Assembly: GCA_904501765.1 (NCBI GenBank)
Contig: CAJGCM010000054.1
Span: 1 to 12,269, forward strand
DNA from: an uncultured Clostridia bacterium
Lineage (GTDB): Bacteria > Bacillota > Clostridia > Oscillospirales > CAG-272
DNA length: 12,269 nt
Direction of reading: 5' to 3'
Positions within the stretch are counted from its first letter, which is position 1. Every line of letters starts with the position of its first letter. Positions 1-6,782 of this stretch are shown here, piece after piece. The notes beneath the pieces were generated by a model. That model worked only from the letters and a program-made list of their open reading frames with translations. It ran no database searches and had not been told where the DNA came from. Both the position numbers and the translations under genes were made by a program.

Positions 1-1
1 G

Positions 2-541
2 GATAAATTATATTCGGACAATTTAAAGCGAAGCGGATATGCTGACTATCTTAAGTCACAAGACGGGCGCGCTGCAACAAAAGAGATGGCACGAGCTGAG
101 GAGAAACGCCTGGTTACCGAATATAAAAACAAAAGCGGATATGAGTCATACCTTAAAGGCTATAACGCAGAGCAGAAGCAAATAAGCGAAAGCCTTATTG
201 ACGAGCTGGCAAAGGAATTCTGCTTTGACAGTGATACCGCTTATGAGAGAGCCGTAGAAAAGGGGCTTTCAAAGGAAAATTCTCTTTTCCTTGCATCGGG
301 CGGCGTCAGGGCAGCTATGAAAAAGGCTGCTTTGAATATTATCGAATTTGCGGGCAAAAAGGGATATACTCCCAATTTAGCCTGGCGATATGCCAAGTCC
401 GTGGGGCTTTCCGACTCATATGCAAAAATGGTTCGTGACAGCGTAAGCAAAAGCCTTAACGAATACGAAAAAACTCTGTTCTCCGGTCTCTCTGCCGAAG
501 AATACGAGGAGCTTTTAAAAGAAAGAAACAGTAATAAATAA
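2..541 (+). CDS. Hypothetical phage protein with duplicated SGYxxYLK motif (5' truncated)
   Basis: The frame is open from the first complete codon at position 2, so the gene begins upstream; the ATG at 86 is probably internal because the residues before it resemble those after it. The 179 visible residues are highly charged and predicted mostly helical. SGYADYLK (visible residues 11-18) and SGYESYLK (45-52) lie 34 residues apart, which indicates an internal tandem repeat that probably continues upstream. The C-terminal part (about 60-179) is a non-repetitive helical region ending in a Glu/Lys-rich tail. It lies just before the scaffold-like gene, where phages carry portal-associated, minor head or internal proteins. 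The function is not recognised; a virion or head-assembly role is inferred from position only. Confidence 0.75.
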   Translation, partial: DKLYSDNLKRSGYADYLKSQDGRAATKEMARAEEKRLVTEYKNKSGYESYLKGYNAEQKQISESLIDELAKEFCFDSDTAYERAVEKGLSKENSLFLASGGVRAAMKKAALNIIEFAGKKGYTPNLAWRYAKSVGLSDSYAKMVRDSVSKSLNEYEKTLFSGLSAEEYEELLKERNSNK

Positions 542-556
542 GAAAGGTATTATTAT

Positions 557-688
557 ATGAAGAACAATAAATATTCCACCTACGCCACCAACAAGGGCGG
601 CAAAATCACATCTCCCAAGGGAAAGCCTCAGGACGAGCCTAAGGCAACACGCCGTGTTGGTGAGGATTTGAGAGGAAAGCGTGGCTGA
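557..688 (+). CDS. Small basic phage protein (43 aa)
   Basis: A 43-codon frame starts at ATG 557 with an AGAAAGG site at 541-547 and ends at TGA 686-688, overlapping the next gene's GTG start by 8 bases. The product is rich in Lys, Arg, Gly, Asn and Thr, has about three times as many basic as acidic residues, and has no hydrophobic core, so it is probably disordered. The ribosome binding site has the same form as those of the capsid genes, and the frame fills the gap between two genes almost exactly, which supports real coding. A small basic protein beside a highly acidic scaffold-like protein could bind nucleic acid or the scaffold, but this is speculation. No family function can be assigned. 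Confidence 0.7.
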   Translation: MKNNKYSTYATNKGGKITSPKGKPQDEPKATRRVGEDLRGKRG

Positions 689-1157
689 TATGACGAAAAT
701 CGAAAATTTCAGCGAAGATGCGGCGAGGTGTGAGGATATTCCCGAGGAGGCAGAGCAGCTTCCCGAGGAAGCCGAAACGGAGATAACCGACGAGGAAGGC
801 GAAGAGGCTGCCGATGCAGAGCAGAACTACGAGGAAATCGCACGGCGCGACGTGTCAGAACTTCGTGAGATTTTCCCCGAGCTTTTTATGCTTACAAGCA
901 TAACCCAGCTTGAAAATCCTATGCGATACGCCGCATTGCGTGATTTGGGTCTGTCCCCGAAGGAGGCGTATCTCGCCACAACTACAAGACCCGCTATCCG
1001 CTACGACGGGAAGAGCCATATGAGAGGCTCGGTTCCTATCGGAGCATTCGGTCAGAGCGCATCTATGAGCGCAGGAGAGCTTGCCGGCGCAAGAGAGCTT
1101 TTCGGCGACCTGTCCGATTCCGAAATTCAGAAGCTTTATAAAAGAGTTATAAAATAA
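681..1157 (+). CDS. Acidic scaffold-like phage protein
   Basis: The 158-residue product has a strongly acidic, low-complexity N-terminal half (about residues 6-55, dense in Glu, Asp and Ala). A more ordered segment around FPELFMLTSITQLENPMRY (about 64-82) follows, and the C-terminal helix pattern contains ELFGDLSDSEIQKLYKRVIK. An acidic flexible N-terminus with a helical basic C-terminus, encoded directly before the decoration and capsid genes, is typical of phage scaffolding proteins, which template head assembly and then leave. GTG 681 is preferred because AGAGGA at 671-676 is 4 bases upstream of it but 13 bases from the alternative ATG at 690. The gene overlaps the 43-aa gene by 8 bases, suggesting coupled translation. 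The scaffold role is inferred from composition and position; no protease domain is seen. Confidence 0.7.
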   Translation: MADMTKIENFSEDAARCEDIPEEAEQLPEEAETEITDEEGEEAADAEQNYEEIARRDVSELREIFPELFMLTSITQLENPMRYAALRDLGLSPKEAYLATTTRPAIRYDGKSHMRGSVPIGAFGQSASMSAGELAGARELFGDLSDSEIQKLYKRVIK

Positions 1158-1170
1158 AGAAAGGATTACT

Positions 1171-1575
1171 ATGTTTAAACTTATCAAAATTTTAAATTCG
1201 GGCTCAAACGTACCCGAGCCCTGCCGTATCCCCACGGGAGGTCTTGCCTTTAAGGCAGGCGCAGCTCTCACAGTTGCAGACGGCACCGCAGCGCCCTGCG
1301 GCGCAACTCAGGCGCCTAAATTTATTGCTATGGCAAACGCCGAAGCTACCGATACCGACGTAATATGCTACCCCGTAACCCCAGATATGCTCTTCAGCGT
1401 TAAGGTGCAGGAAAACCCTGCTGCGCTTAAGCTTTTCGATAAGGTTACTCTTTACGTCGATTCCGACGGTATGGCAACGGGAGTTACCGCAACCACATCA
1501 TCCGGCGTTGCGACCGTTACAGACCTTGAGGGCGCTGAAGCAGCGGGCGACACTATCACGGTAAAATTCGCATAA
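1171..1575 (+). CDS. Probable head decoration / capsid-stabilising protein
   Basis: A 134-residue protein rich in Ala, Thr, Val and Gly, predicted almost entirely beta, with alternating short strands and turns such as GGLAFKAGAAL near residue 23 and a GDTITVKFA end. Small beta-barrel proteins of this size encoded immediately before the major capsid gene are typically capsid cement or decoration proteins that bind the outer head surface and stabilise expanded shells. The start has AGAAAGGA at 1158-1165, 5 bases upstream, and the gene sits 13 bases after the scaffold-like gene and 16 bases before the capsid gene. There is no signal peptide or membrane segment. The family (lambda gpD-like or DUF2190-like) cannot be settled by eye. 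Confidence 0.65.
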   Translation: MFKLIKILNSGSNVPEPCRIPTGGLAFKAGAALTVADGTAAPCGATQAPKFIAMANAEATDTDVICYPVTPDMLFSVKVQENPAALKLFDKVTLYVDSDGMATGVTATTSSGVATVTDLEGAEAAGDTITVKFA

Positions 1576-1591
1576 AAGAAAGGAAACTAAA

Positions 1592-2641
1592 ATGATAATC
1601 TATTCTAAATCTTCGGGTCTTTCCAACTCTGCGATAGGCAAGCTGGAAACTCCCATAAAAATGGTAATTGAGCATGAAAGCGATATGCAAACCAAAAAGG
1701 GAGGCATTTGCGACTGGCTCTTCAACGTTGAAAAGAGCGCAAAATTCGGAGAAACCATTATAGGTCAGAACGAATTTGACGTATTCCGTGCAACCGAAGA
1801 GGGCGCAGGAGCTGAAAACGACAGTATCAGCGAAACCTACCGCAAATTTATCGAGCATATTCAGTTTATGAAGGAATTTACCATAACCGCAGAAATGATG
1901 GAGGACGCAAATTACGGCGTTGCTCAGGACGCAAAGAGAAGGGCTGAAAACTTTACAAGAGCCTATTACAAGACTATGCACAAAATCTGCGAATACGCTC
2001 TTTCAAACGGCACTAAATCAACGGGTCTTTTCGCAAAAGCAAAGCTTGACCTTACCGCCCCCGACAATCTTCCCCTTTTCGCATCCTCTCATAAATACGG
2101 TATGAACCTCGGCACTCAGTCTAACTACTTCTTCGGTGACATTTTCTCTTCAGGCGCAACCGACAGAGTAGCCTCCACTGCTGTATTCGAAGAGGCTCTC
2201 GGCGAGCTTGCGGTAAAGCTTCGTAATATGAAGGACGAAAACGGAGAGGTGCTCGGCTATACCGCAGACACGATAATTCTCCCCGGAAACCGCCCCGTAG
2301 CAGAGGCTATTGCAAAGAAGGTTTGCGGCTCCGAGGGCTCACTCGGAAACGGCTACAACGATATAAACCTCCAGTACGGCAACTGGAATATTGTCGTTAT
2401 GCCTAACTGGCAGACCGAGGACGACAGAGTTATGATTATGTCCTCTGAAGCAAATAAAAATCTTTCGGGTAATATGTTCTTCAACCGTGTTCCCCTCACT
2501 ATATCCAACTGGGTAGACCATCACACGGGTAACTATGTCTGGGGAGGCAGATGCCGTTTCGGCGTTGGCTTCGGTACGTATAAGCACATTCTTCTTGCCG
2601 TGGATTCCAAGTCAGAGATAGCTGACGCAACAGCGCTTTGA
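1592..2641 (+). CDS. Major capsid protein, HK97 fold, Mu gpT-like style
   Basis: The 349-residue product builds the icosahedral shell. It has an N-terminal arm and extended-loop-like region (about 1-80), then a helix-rich section with an FTITAEMMED segment (96-105) and a long basic helix (about 110-138). LFASSH lies at 162-167 before a Gly/Asn-rich stretch, a pattern typical of Mu gpT-like heads. The C-terminal beta segment (about 298-336) contains PLTISNWVDHHTG and GRCRFGVGF, matching the end of HK97-type P and A domains. Length suits the fold. There is no protease domain or long cleavable delta region, so assembly probably relies on the separate upstream scaffold-like protein. The AGAAAGGA site at 1577-1584 is among the best in the window, in keeping with high expression. 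Fold assignment is by pattern, not by search. Confidence 0.88.
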   Translation: MIIYSKSSGLSNSAIGKLETPIKMVIEHESDMQTKKGGICDWLFNVEKSAKFGETIIGQNEFDVFRATEEGAGAENDSISETYRKFIEHIQFMKEFTITAEMMEDANYGVAQDAKRRAENFTRAYYKTMHKICEYALSNGTKSTGLFAKAKLDLTAPDNLPLFASSHKYGMNLGTQSNYFFGDIFSSGATDRVASTAVFEEALGELAVKLRNMKDENGEVLGYTADTIILPGNRPVAEAIAKKVCGSEGSLGNGYNDINLQYGNWNIVVMPNWQTEDDRVMIMSSEANKNLSGNMFFNRVPLTISNWVDHHTGNYVWGGRCRFGVGFGTYKHILLAVDSKSEIADATAL

Positions 2642-2656
2642 TAGAAAAGGTGACCT

Positions 2657-2770
2657 TTGTTCCTCATAAGAGCAAGGGCAGCCGATTTTAATAACCTGAA
2701 GGTGACCCACCGCCGCTCCTTCGGGAGGGCGGTGGGTTGCCCTCAGAGAAAGGAAAAAGCAAAAATATGA
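2657..2770 (+). CDS. Possible small coupled reading frame between capsid and adaptor genes (37 aa)
   Basis: A frame from TTG 2657 has an AGAAAAGG site at 2643-2650, 6 bases upstream, and ends at TGA 2768-2770, so it overlaps the next start as ATGA. Most genes in this operon abut or overlap, and this frame would remove the only notable gap in the head genes. Against it are the TTG start, the Arg-rich composition without a recognisable motif, and the strong hairpin at 2705-2737 that lies inside it and would itself explain the base sequence. It may be a leader-type peptide that opens the hairpin or couples translation to the adaptor gene, or chance. Confidence 0.3.
   Translation: MFLIRARAADFNNLKVTHRRSFGRAVGCPQRKEKAKI
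2705..2737 (+). terminator. Strong UUCG-capped stem-loop after the capsid gene (partial terminator or mRNA-processing/stability hairpin)
   Basis: ACCCACCGCC (2705-2714) pairs perfectly with GGCGGTGGGT (2728-2737). After one bulged G (2715), CTCC (2716-2719) pairs with GGAG (2724-2727), closing a TTCG loop in the extra-stable C(UUCG)G form. The bases after the stem (TGCCCTC) are not T-rich, so this is not a classical intrinsic terminator. It lies between the capsid gene and the adaptor gene, where phages commonly place partial terminators or 3'-end-protecting hairpins so that capsid mRNA exceeds that of downstream genes. A smaller hairpin, AAAGG-TGA-CCTTT, lies just upstream at about 2646-2658. 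Confidence 0.6.
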
Positions 2771-3606
2771 CAGTAAATGAACTAATGGAAGACGTATGCG
2801 CCCTTGGCTTTGAAAAAGAGATTTCGGGGGAGCTATCGTTTTTCACAGCGGCAAACAGAGCCTTGCGATTTATAAACTCTTCTCTACCCGCAGTAAAGGT
2901 TAAAAAGCTTATAGTAGGCGGCGACGAGGGCTCCATTGTTTTTGAGTCTTACAGGCACACCCCAGGTTGCCGTAACAGCTTCTCCCTCTCGGGCTCTGCC
3001 TTTTCATTCAAGGCAAATGGCTCGGGCTCATATACCGTATGCGATGCGGATGGAGAGTTTTCTGGCAGCTTTGATGGTGAATATTCGGCAGTGAGAGGAT
3101 TTTTAAGAGCAAATGCTAAAATCACATTTTCCGGCAGCGAAGGCTTTACTGTGCTGAACCTTACAACCTTTGAAGGCACGTTTGGCGGTGATGAAGAAAA
3201 AATCCCCTTATACGAGGATTTCAGAGCTGTTGACATAAGCCGTATTGCTCCCGATTTTCTGTCTGCGGCAGGCCCTATTGAGGATTCGCGCGGGGTGGCA
3301 GTTAAGGATTCGCGTATTTCATACGGCTTCATTTATATCCCAAGGAGCTATCAGGGTGAGATAAGCTTTTATTACAACAGACGCTACAAAAAAATTCTTC
3401 CCGAGGGAGAGGATACCACAGTGGATATTCTTCCCGAATACGAGCATCTTTTGCCTCTTCTGACAGCATCCTATCTTTGGCTTGACGACGACGAGGAAAA
3501 GGCGGGGTATTATATGAATATTTACAGAGAGGAGTTAAGCCGACTGAGGTCCCTCGGCGAGAGAAAAATCGACACGGGATACAGTGACGTGCTTGGTTGG
3601 GCATAA
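2767..3606 (+). CDS. Head-tail adaptor (connector) protein with beta-domain insertion
   Basis: The 279-residue product probably sits under the portal and joins head to tail. It begins with a helical segment (1-38, containing a FFTAANRALRFIN helix) and ends with another: PEYEHLLPLLTASYLWLDDD (223-242) then YYMNIYREELSRLRS (248-262). Paired terminal helices like these are typical of adaptor proteins of short-tailed phages. Between them, residues about 65-135 are beta-rich with repeated Gly-Ser-Phe strands, like a small beta-sandwich insertion; residues 185-210 form a further beta arm. ATG 2767 is chosen because AGAAAGGA lies at 2747-2754; the spacing of 12 is long, but the alternative TTG 2737 lies inside the hairpin and has no site. 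Its stop overlaps the next gene's ATG by one base (TAATG). The adaptor role rests on helix pattern and position. Confidence 0.65.
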   Translation: MTVNELMEDVCALGFEKEISGELSFFTAANRALRFINSSLPAVKVKKLIVGGDEGSIVFESYRHTPGCRNSFSLSGSAFSFKANGSGSYTVCDADGEFSGSFDGEYSAVRGFLRANAKITFSGSEGFTVLNLTTFEGTFGGDEEKIPLYEDFRAVDISRIAPDFLSAAGPIEDSRGVAVKDSRISYGFIYIPRSYQGEISFYYNRRYKKILPEGEDTTVDILPEYEHLLPLLTASYLWLDDDEEKAGYYMNIYREELSRLRSLGERKIDTGYSDVLGWA

Positions 3607-6311
3607 TGGGCGCATTGAAAATCAGCAAAGCGAAAAGCAAACGCGAATACAGCGTTTCTTATACTAATATGCATGGTGTTGATTTCTCGGGCGACGGTGG
3701 CGGAATTTCAAGAAACCGTTTTGCTTATCTTGAAAATATGTATAAGGATTATCTCGGCGACGGAGGGGGAGCTATTGAAAGCATACCCGGATTCAGGCGG
3801 CTCAAAAGACTGATAGGCAAAACCAAGGGCATCTACTCCCTTAAAGGAAAAGACGGCGCAGAACTGATTATTTTCCACACGGGTAGCCATTTATACAGCG
3901 TTCCGCTCGCTTCCATTGACGACGAGGATTCTTTTGTGCATCTGAGCAGTGTGTCGAAGGTAAGCAGCGCCGCCATAAGGCTTGGCGAGGGACTTTTATT
4001 CCTTGACGGAGAAAATACTTACTATATAACCCCGGAGGGAGCAATAAAGCCGATACTTGACGGCTTTGAGTTAAGCGGATACGTTCCCACTGCCTTCGTT
4101 AACGGAAAGCCTTACGAGCAGCTCAATATGCTGACCGACTTCTTCAAGGAAAAGCACTTCATAGGAAACACAGGCACATACACTCACTACAGCGACGGGT
4201 TGAAATTCGAGATAACAGATGCGGAAAAGAAAACCTGCAGAATACTCGGCATTGATGGAGATGCAACTGACGTATATATTCCCTCTTATATGCCTGTTGG
4301 AAACGATTTTTATCAGGTTACCGAAATCGCTTACGAGGCTTTCTCGGAAAATGCGTCCATAGAGAGAGTTAAGGTTGCGCAGGGTGTTAATTACATAGGC
4401 AAATATGCCTTTTATAAGTGCCCCGCTCTGGTTTCAGTTATCCTGCCCGACAGCATAACCCACATAGACGCTTTGGCATTTGGTGAATGCCCTGTACTCT
4501 CAGAGCTACATTTAGGAAGAGGCGTCGAGAGAGTTGGCATGTCATTGGTGGCAGGCTGCGTAAGCCTTGTCACGGTTACCTATTCGGGTACGGAGGAGCA
4601 ATTTGCTCTTATTGAAAACAATTCGGTTTTAGGCTCAAAAACCATAAGGCACAGCGTCACACGCTCAGAGATAAAAATCAGAATCCCAATAAACTCCCCC
4701 GCTAAGGAAATCACCTCCCTTACCGTAAGCGGCGTGAGCCACGACTTTGAGTGCTTTACTGAAGGGGGTATCGTAAAATACATCACTGCCGACTTCTCCT
4801 CAACCTCCGAGGTGGCTGCGGCAGAGCTTGTGGTGCTTGGAGTGCTTTCCACTCTGGCAAAGGACTTCTCTGCCATTGGCGGCTTTATGAAATCGGAATT
4901 TGCGGAGGGTGGAAAAAGAAGCGACATCATAAGAAAATGCAGGGTTGCACAAAGCTTTGACGGAAGAATATTCTTCAGCGGAAATCCCGCTTACCCCGGT
5001 ATCGTGTTCTATACGTCACCGAACACGAACGAGAAAAACGGAATTTTACACTTTGGAGATTTCAACTATTTCTGCGACGGAAACGGCAGCTTCAACGTAA
5101 TATCAATGCTATCCTTTTCCGACGGAATAGCCGTTTTCAAGGAGGACGACGACGGAGGCTCTATCTTCTATCACACCCCCAGAGAGACGGGCGACGAGCT
5201 GGTTCCGAAAATTTATCCAACCTCTTATATTCACAGCGGCATATGCGCATCCTCCGCCGCTATTTCCTTCTTCGACGACCCGGTTTTCTTATGTAAAAGA
5301 GGGCTTTGCGGCATTGATAAAAGAAATATAAGCCTTGACAGGAGCATCGCCGTCAGGTCCCACAACGTAAACCCACGTCTACTCTCCGAGGACCTCAAAT
5401 CCGCAAGTCTTGCCGTTTGGCAGGGATATCTTGTGGTTGCGATAGGTCCCCATATATACCTTGCCGATTCAAGGGACGTATTCACACACGAAACAGGAAA
5501 CGTCGAATATGAGTGGTATTACTTATCCGGAATAGGCACGTATGAAGGCGACAGTACCGTTTTCAGATATTCGTCGATAGCGCCTGAGGGGCAGGAATGC
5601 AATATTCTGCACCTTGACGAGATTGCCGATGGGACTGTATACAACGTCGTTGTGAATTCACAGATTACCCAGTACGTGGAAAAGAATGGAATTAAATATG
5701 CCGTATACCCTACGGAAGAACGCACGGGTGGCAGCTTCAGCCCTCTTTGCGCTGTTCATTCGGTAGACGACTATCTGTTTTTTGGAACAGAAAACGGCGA
5801 CGTTTGCGTTTTTAACAGCGATAGGCGAGGAGTTCCCTGCGACTCTGACAGACTGTCCGAGGATTTCGACGAGATAGCTTACCGTGAGAAATTCGGCAGG
5901 AGAATACACCCGAGCAATTACTCCTTCGAGAAGCACCCACCGCTTTACGCCTTAAAGACTGCCTATGATAATTGCAATCTGCCCTACCTTTCCAAAAGCA
6001 CATCAAAGGGGTCTCTTGCAATAAAATGCCGCGCTTATCCCGGTAGCAAAATAATGTGCGAGGTGGGAACCGACTCCTCGGATTATAAAGAGCTTTGCAA
6101 AATTCCCGGCACGGCTCTCGGATTTTCCGATATTGATTTCGGTGCGATGACCTTATCAACCTCAGACACCTTCACCGTTTCCGTATCGGAAAAGGAAAAG
6201 GACTGGGTTGAAAAGCAAATTACCCTTTACTCCTCCGAATACAATTCCCCTATAGGTATTTATTCGGTAGCCTACAGATTTAAGGTAAAGGGAAAGCTCA
6301 AGAACAAATAA
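3606..6311 (+). CDS. Tail nozzle / tail-tube-B-like protein with inserted leucine-rich repeat module
   Basis: The 901-residue product is the largest in the window and follows the adaptor, as the nozzle does in short-tailed phages. Beta-propeller-like blocks recur: GIYSLKGKDG, LLFLDGENTYYI, RIFFSGNP (454-461), FSDGIAVF (504-511) and DDPVFLCKRGLCGI (557-570). These are typical of tail-tube-B/stabilisation proteins. After NMLTD (174-178), where such proteins carry a variable beta arm, there is an LRR_5 (BspA-type) module: four exact 23-residue repeats at residues 238-329, with a typical lead-in (DVYIPSYMPVG) and exit (TYSGTEEQF). The nozzle frame resumes near 360. ATG 3606 is chosen because it overlaps the adaptor stop as TAATG; TTG 3597 is an alternative adding three residues. 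No good ribosome binding site precedes it, so translation is probably coupled. The LRR may contact the host surface (inference). Confidence 0.75.
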   Translation: MGALKISKAKSKREYSVSYTNMHGVDFSGDGGGISRNRFAYLENMYKDYLGDGGGAIESIPGFRRLKRLIGKTKGIYSLKGKDGAELIIFHTGSHLYSVPLASIDDEDSFVHLSSVSKVSSAAIRLGEGLLFLDGENTYYITPEGAIKPILDGFELSGYVPTAFVNGKPYEQLNMLTDFFKEKHFIGNTGTYTHYSDGLKFEITDAEKKTCRILGIDGDATDVYIPSYMPVGNDFYQVTEIAYEAFSENASIERVKVAQGVNYIGKYAFYKCPALVSVILPDSITHIDALAFGECPVLSELHLGRGVERVGMSLVAGCVSLVTVTYSGTEEQFALIENNSVLGSKTIRHSVTRSEIKIRIPINSPAKEITSLTVSGVSHDFECFTEGGIVKYITADFSSTSEVAAAELVVLGVLSTLAKDFSAIGGFMKSEFAEGGKRSDIIRKCRVAQSFDGRIFFSGNPAYPGIVFYTSPNTNEKNGILHFGDFNYFCDGNGSFNVISMLSFSDGIAVFKEDDDGGSIFYHTPRETGDELVPKIYPTSYIHSGICASSAAISFFDDPVFLCKRGLCGIDKRNISLDRSIAVRSHNVNPRLLSEDLKSASLAVWQGYLVVAIGPHIYLADSRDVFTHETGNVEYEWYYLSGIGTYEGDSTVFRYSSIAPEGQECNILHLDEIADGTVYNVVVNSQITQYVEKNGIKYAVYPTEERTGGSFSPLCAVHSVDDYLFFGTENGDVCVFNSDRRGVPCDSDRLSEDFDEIAYREKFGRRIHPSNYSFEKHPPLYALKTAYDNCNLPYLSKSTSKGSLAIKCRAYPGSKIMCEVGTDSSDYKELCKIPGTALGFSDIDFGAMTLSTSDTFTVSVSEKEKDWVEKQITLYSSEYNSPIGIYSVAYRFKVKGKLKNK
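4317..4592 (+). repeat. Four tandem 23-residue LRR_5 (BspA-type) repeats encoded within the nozzle gene
   Basis: The repeats begin VTEIAYEAF, VNYIGKYAF, ITHIDALAF and VERVGMSLV at encoded positions 4317, 4386, 4455 and 4524, exactly 69 bases apart. The consensus is V-x-x-I-x-x-x-A-F-x-x-C-x-x-L-x-x-V-x-L-x-x-x. The fourth repeat has lost the AF pair. DNA identity between repeats is low, so these are old protein repeats and not a recent DNA duplication. Confidence 0.9.
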
Positions 6312-6326
6312 ACGAAAGGAAAAAAT

Positions 6327-6782
6327 ATGAAAGCTAAAAAAATTCTTAACAGCGAAATTGCGGATTTAAAAATTTCCTCACTTCCCTCACGTCCCACAGC
6401 GCCTACTGCTTTCGGAGGAAAGGGGTTTACCGCTCTTCAAATGAAGGAGGCCTTTGACAGGCTTCCGCTGTTTATAATAGAAAAATTCAATACGCTTATC
6501 GAAGATATTGGCAGAAGCGACTCGGATTCCCTGGCGGCGGCTATGCTTACGGGTTTATCCGAAGGACACACCCTCACCGATTTTTTTGCGGATATCAAGG
6601 ACGGTGAGGCTGCGGAATATTTTATGTTAGGTAACGAATCCTTGAACGCATTCAACACAAGGATTACGAACCTTCTTAAGCAGCACACCACAAGTATATC
6701 AACTGCGCTTTCAAAAATCAACGATACGGTTATAGACGGCGGCACACCGTATTCAAGAGACTCCGGAGGCTACGTAATATGA
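6327..6782 (+). CDS. Hypothetical tail-associated protein (fibre base-like)
   Basis: A 151-residue protein with an N-terminal segment (about 12-47) containing LKISSLPSRPTAP, a Gly-rich turn (FGGKGFTA) and a predicted helix (MKEAFDRLPLFIIEKFNTLI). It is followed by a second, more variable helical region (about 95-135) with spaced hydrophobics that could form a coiled coil, and a Gly/Ser-rich end. There is no signal peptide or membrane segment. The start has GAAAGGA at 6314-6320, 6 bases upstream, and the stop overlaps the next ATG as ATGA. Lying between the nozzle and the Mtd-like gene, it may anchor fibre proteins to the tail, but the family is not recognised with certainty. Confidence 0.6.
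   Translation: MKAKKILNSEIADLKISSLPSRPTAPTAFGGKGFTALQMKEAFDRLPLFIIEKFNTLIEDIGRSDSDSLAAAMLTGLSEGHTLTDFFADIKDGEAAEYFMLGNESLNAFNTRITNLLKQHTTSISTALSKINDTVIDGGTPYSRDSGGYVI

Noticed and set aside
855..1286. Open frame of 143 codons on the - strand across the scaffold and decoration genes
   Set aside because: It crosses two well-supported + strand genes and their junction, and has no ribosome binding site or recognisable motif.
2737..2766. Upstream TTG start for the adaptor gene
   Set aside because: It would begin inside the 3' arm of the hairpin with no ribosome binding site, while AGAAAGGA lies downstream of it and before ATG 2767.
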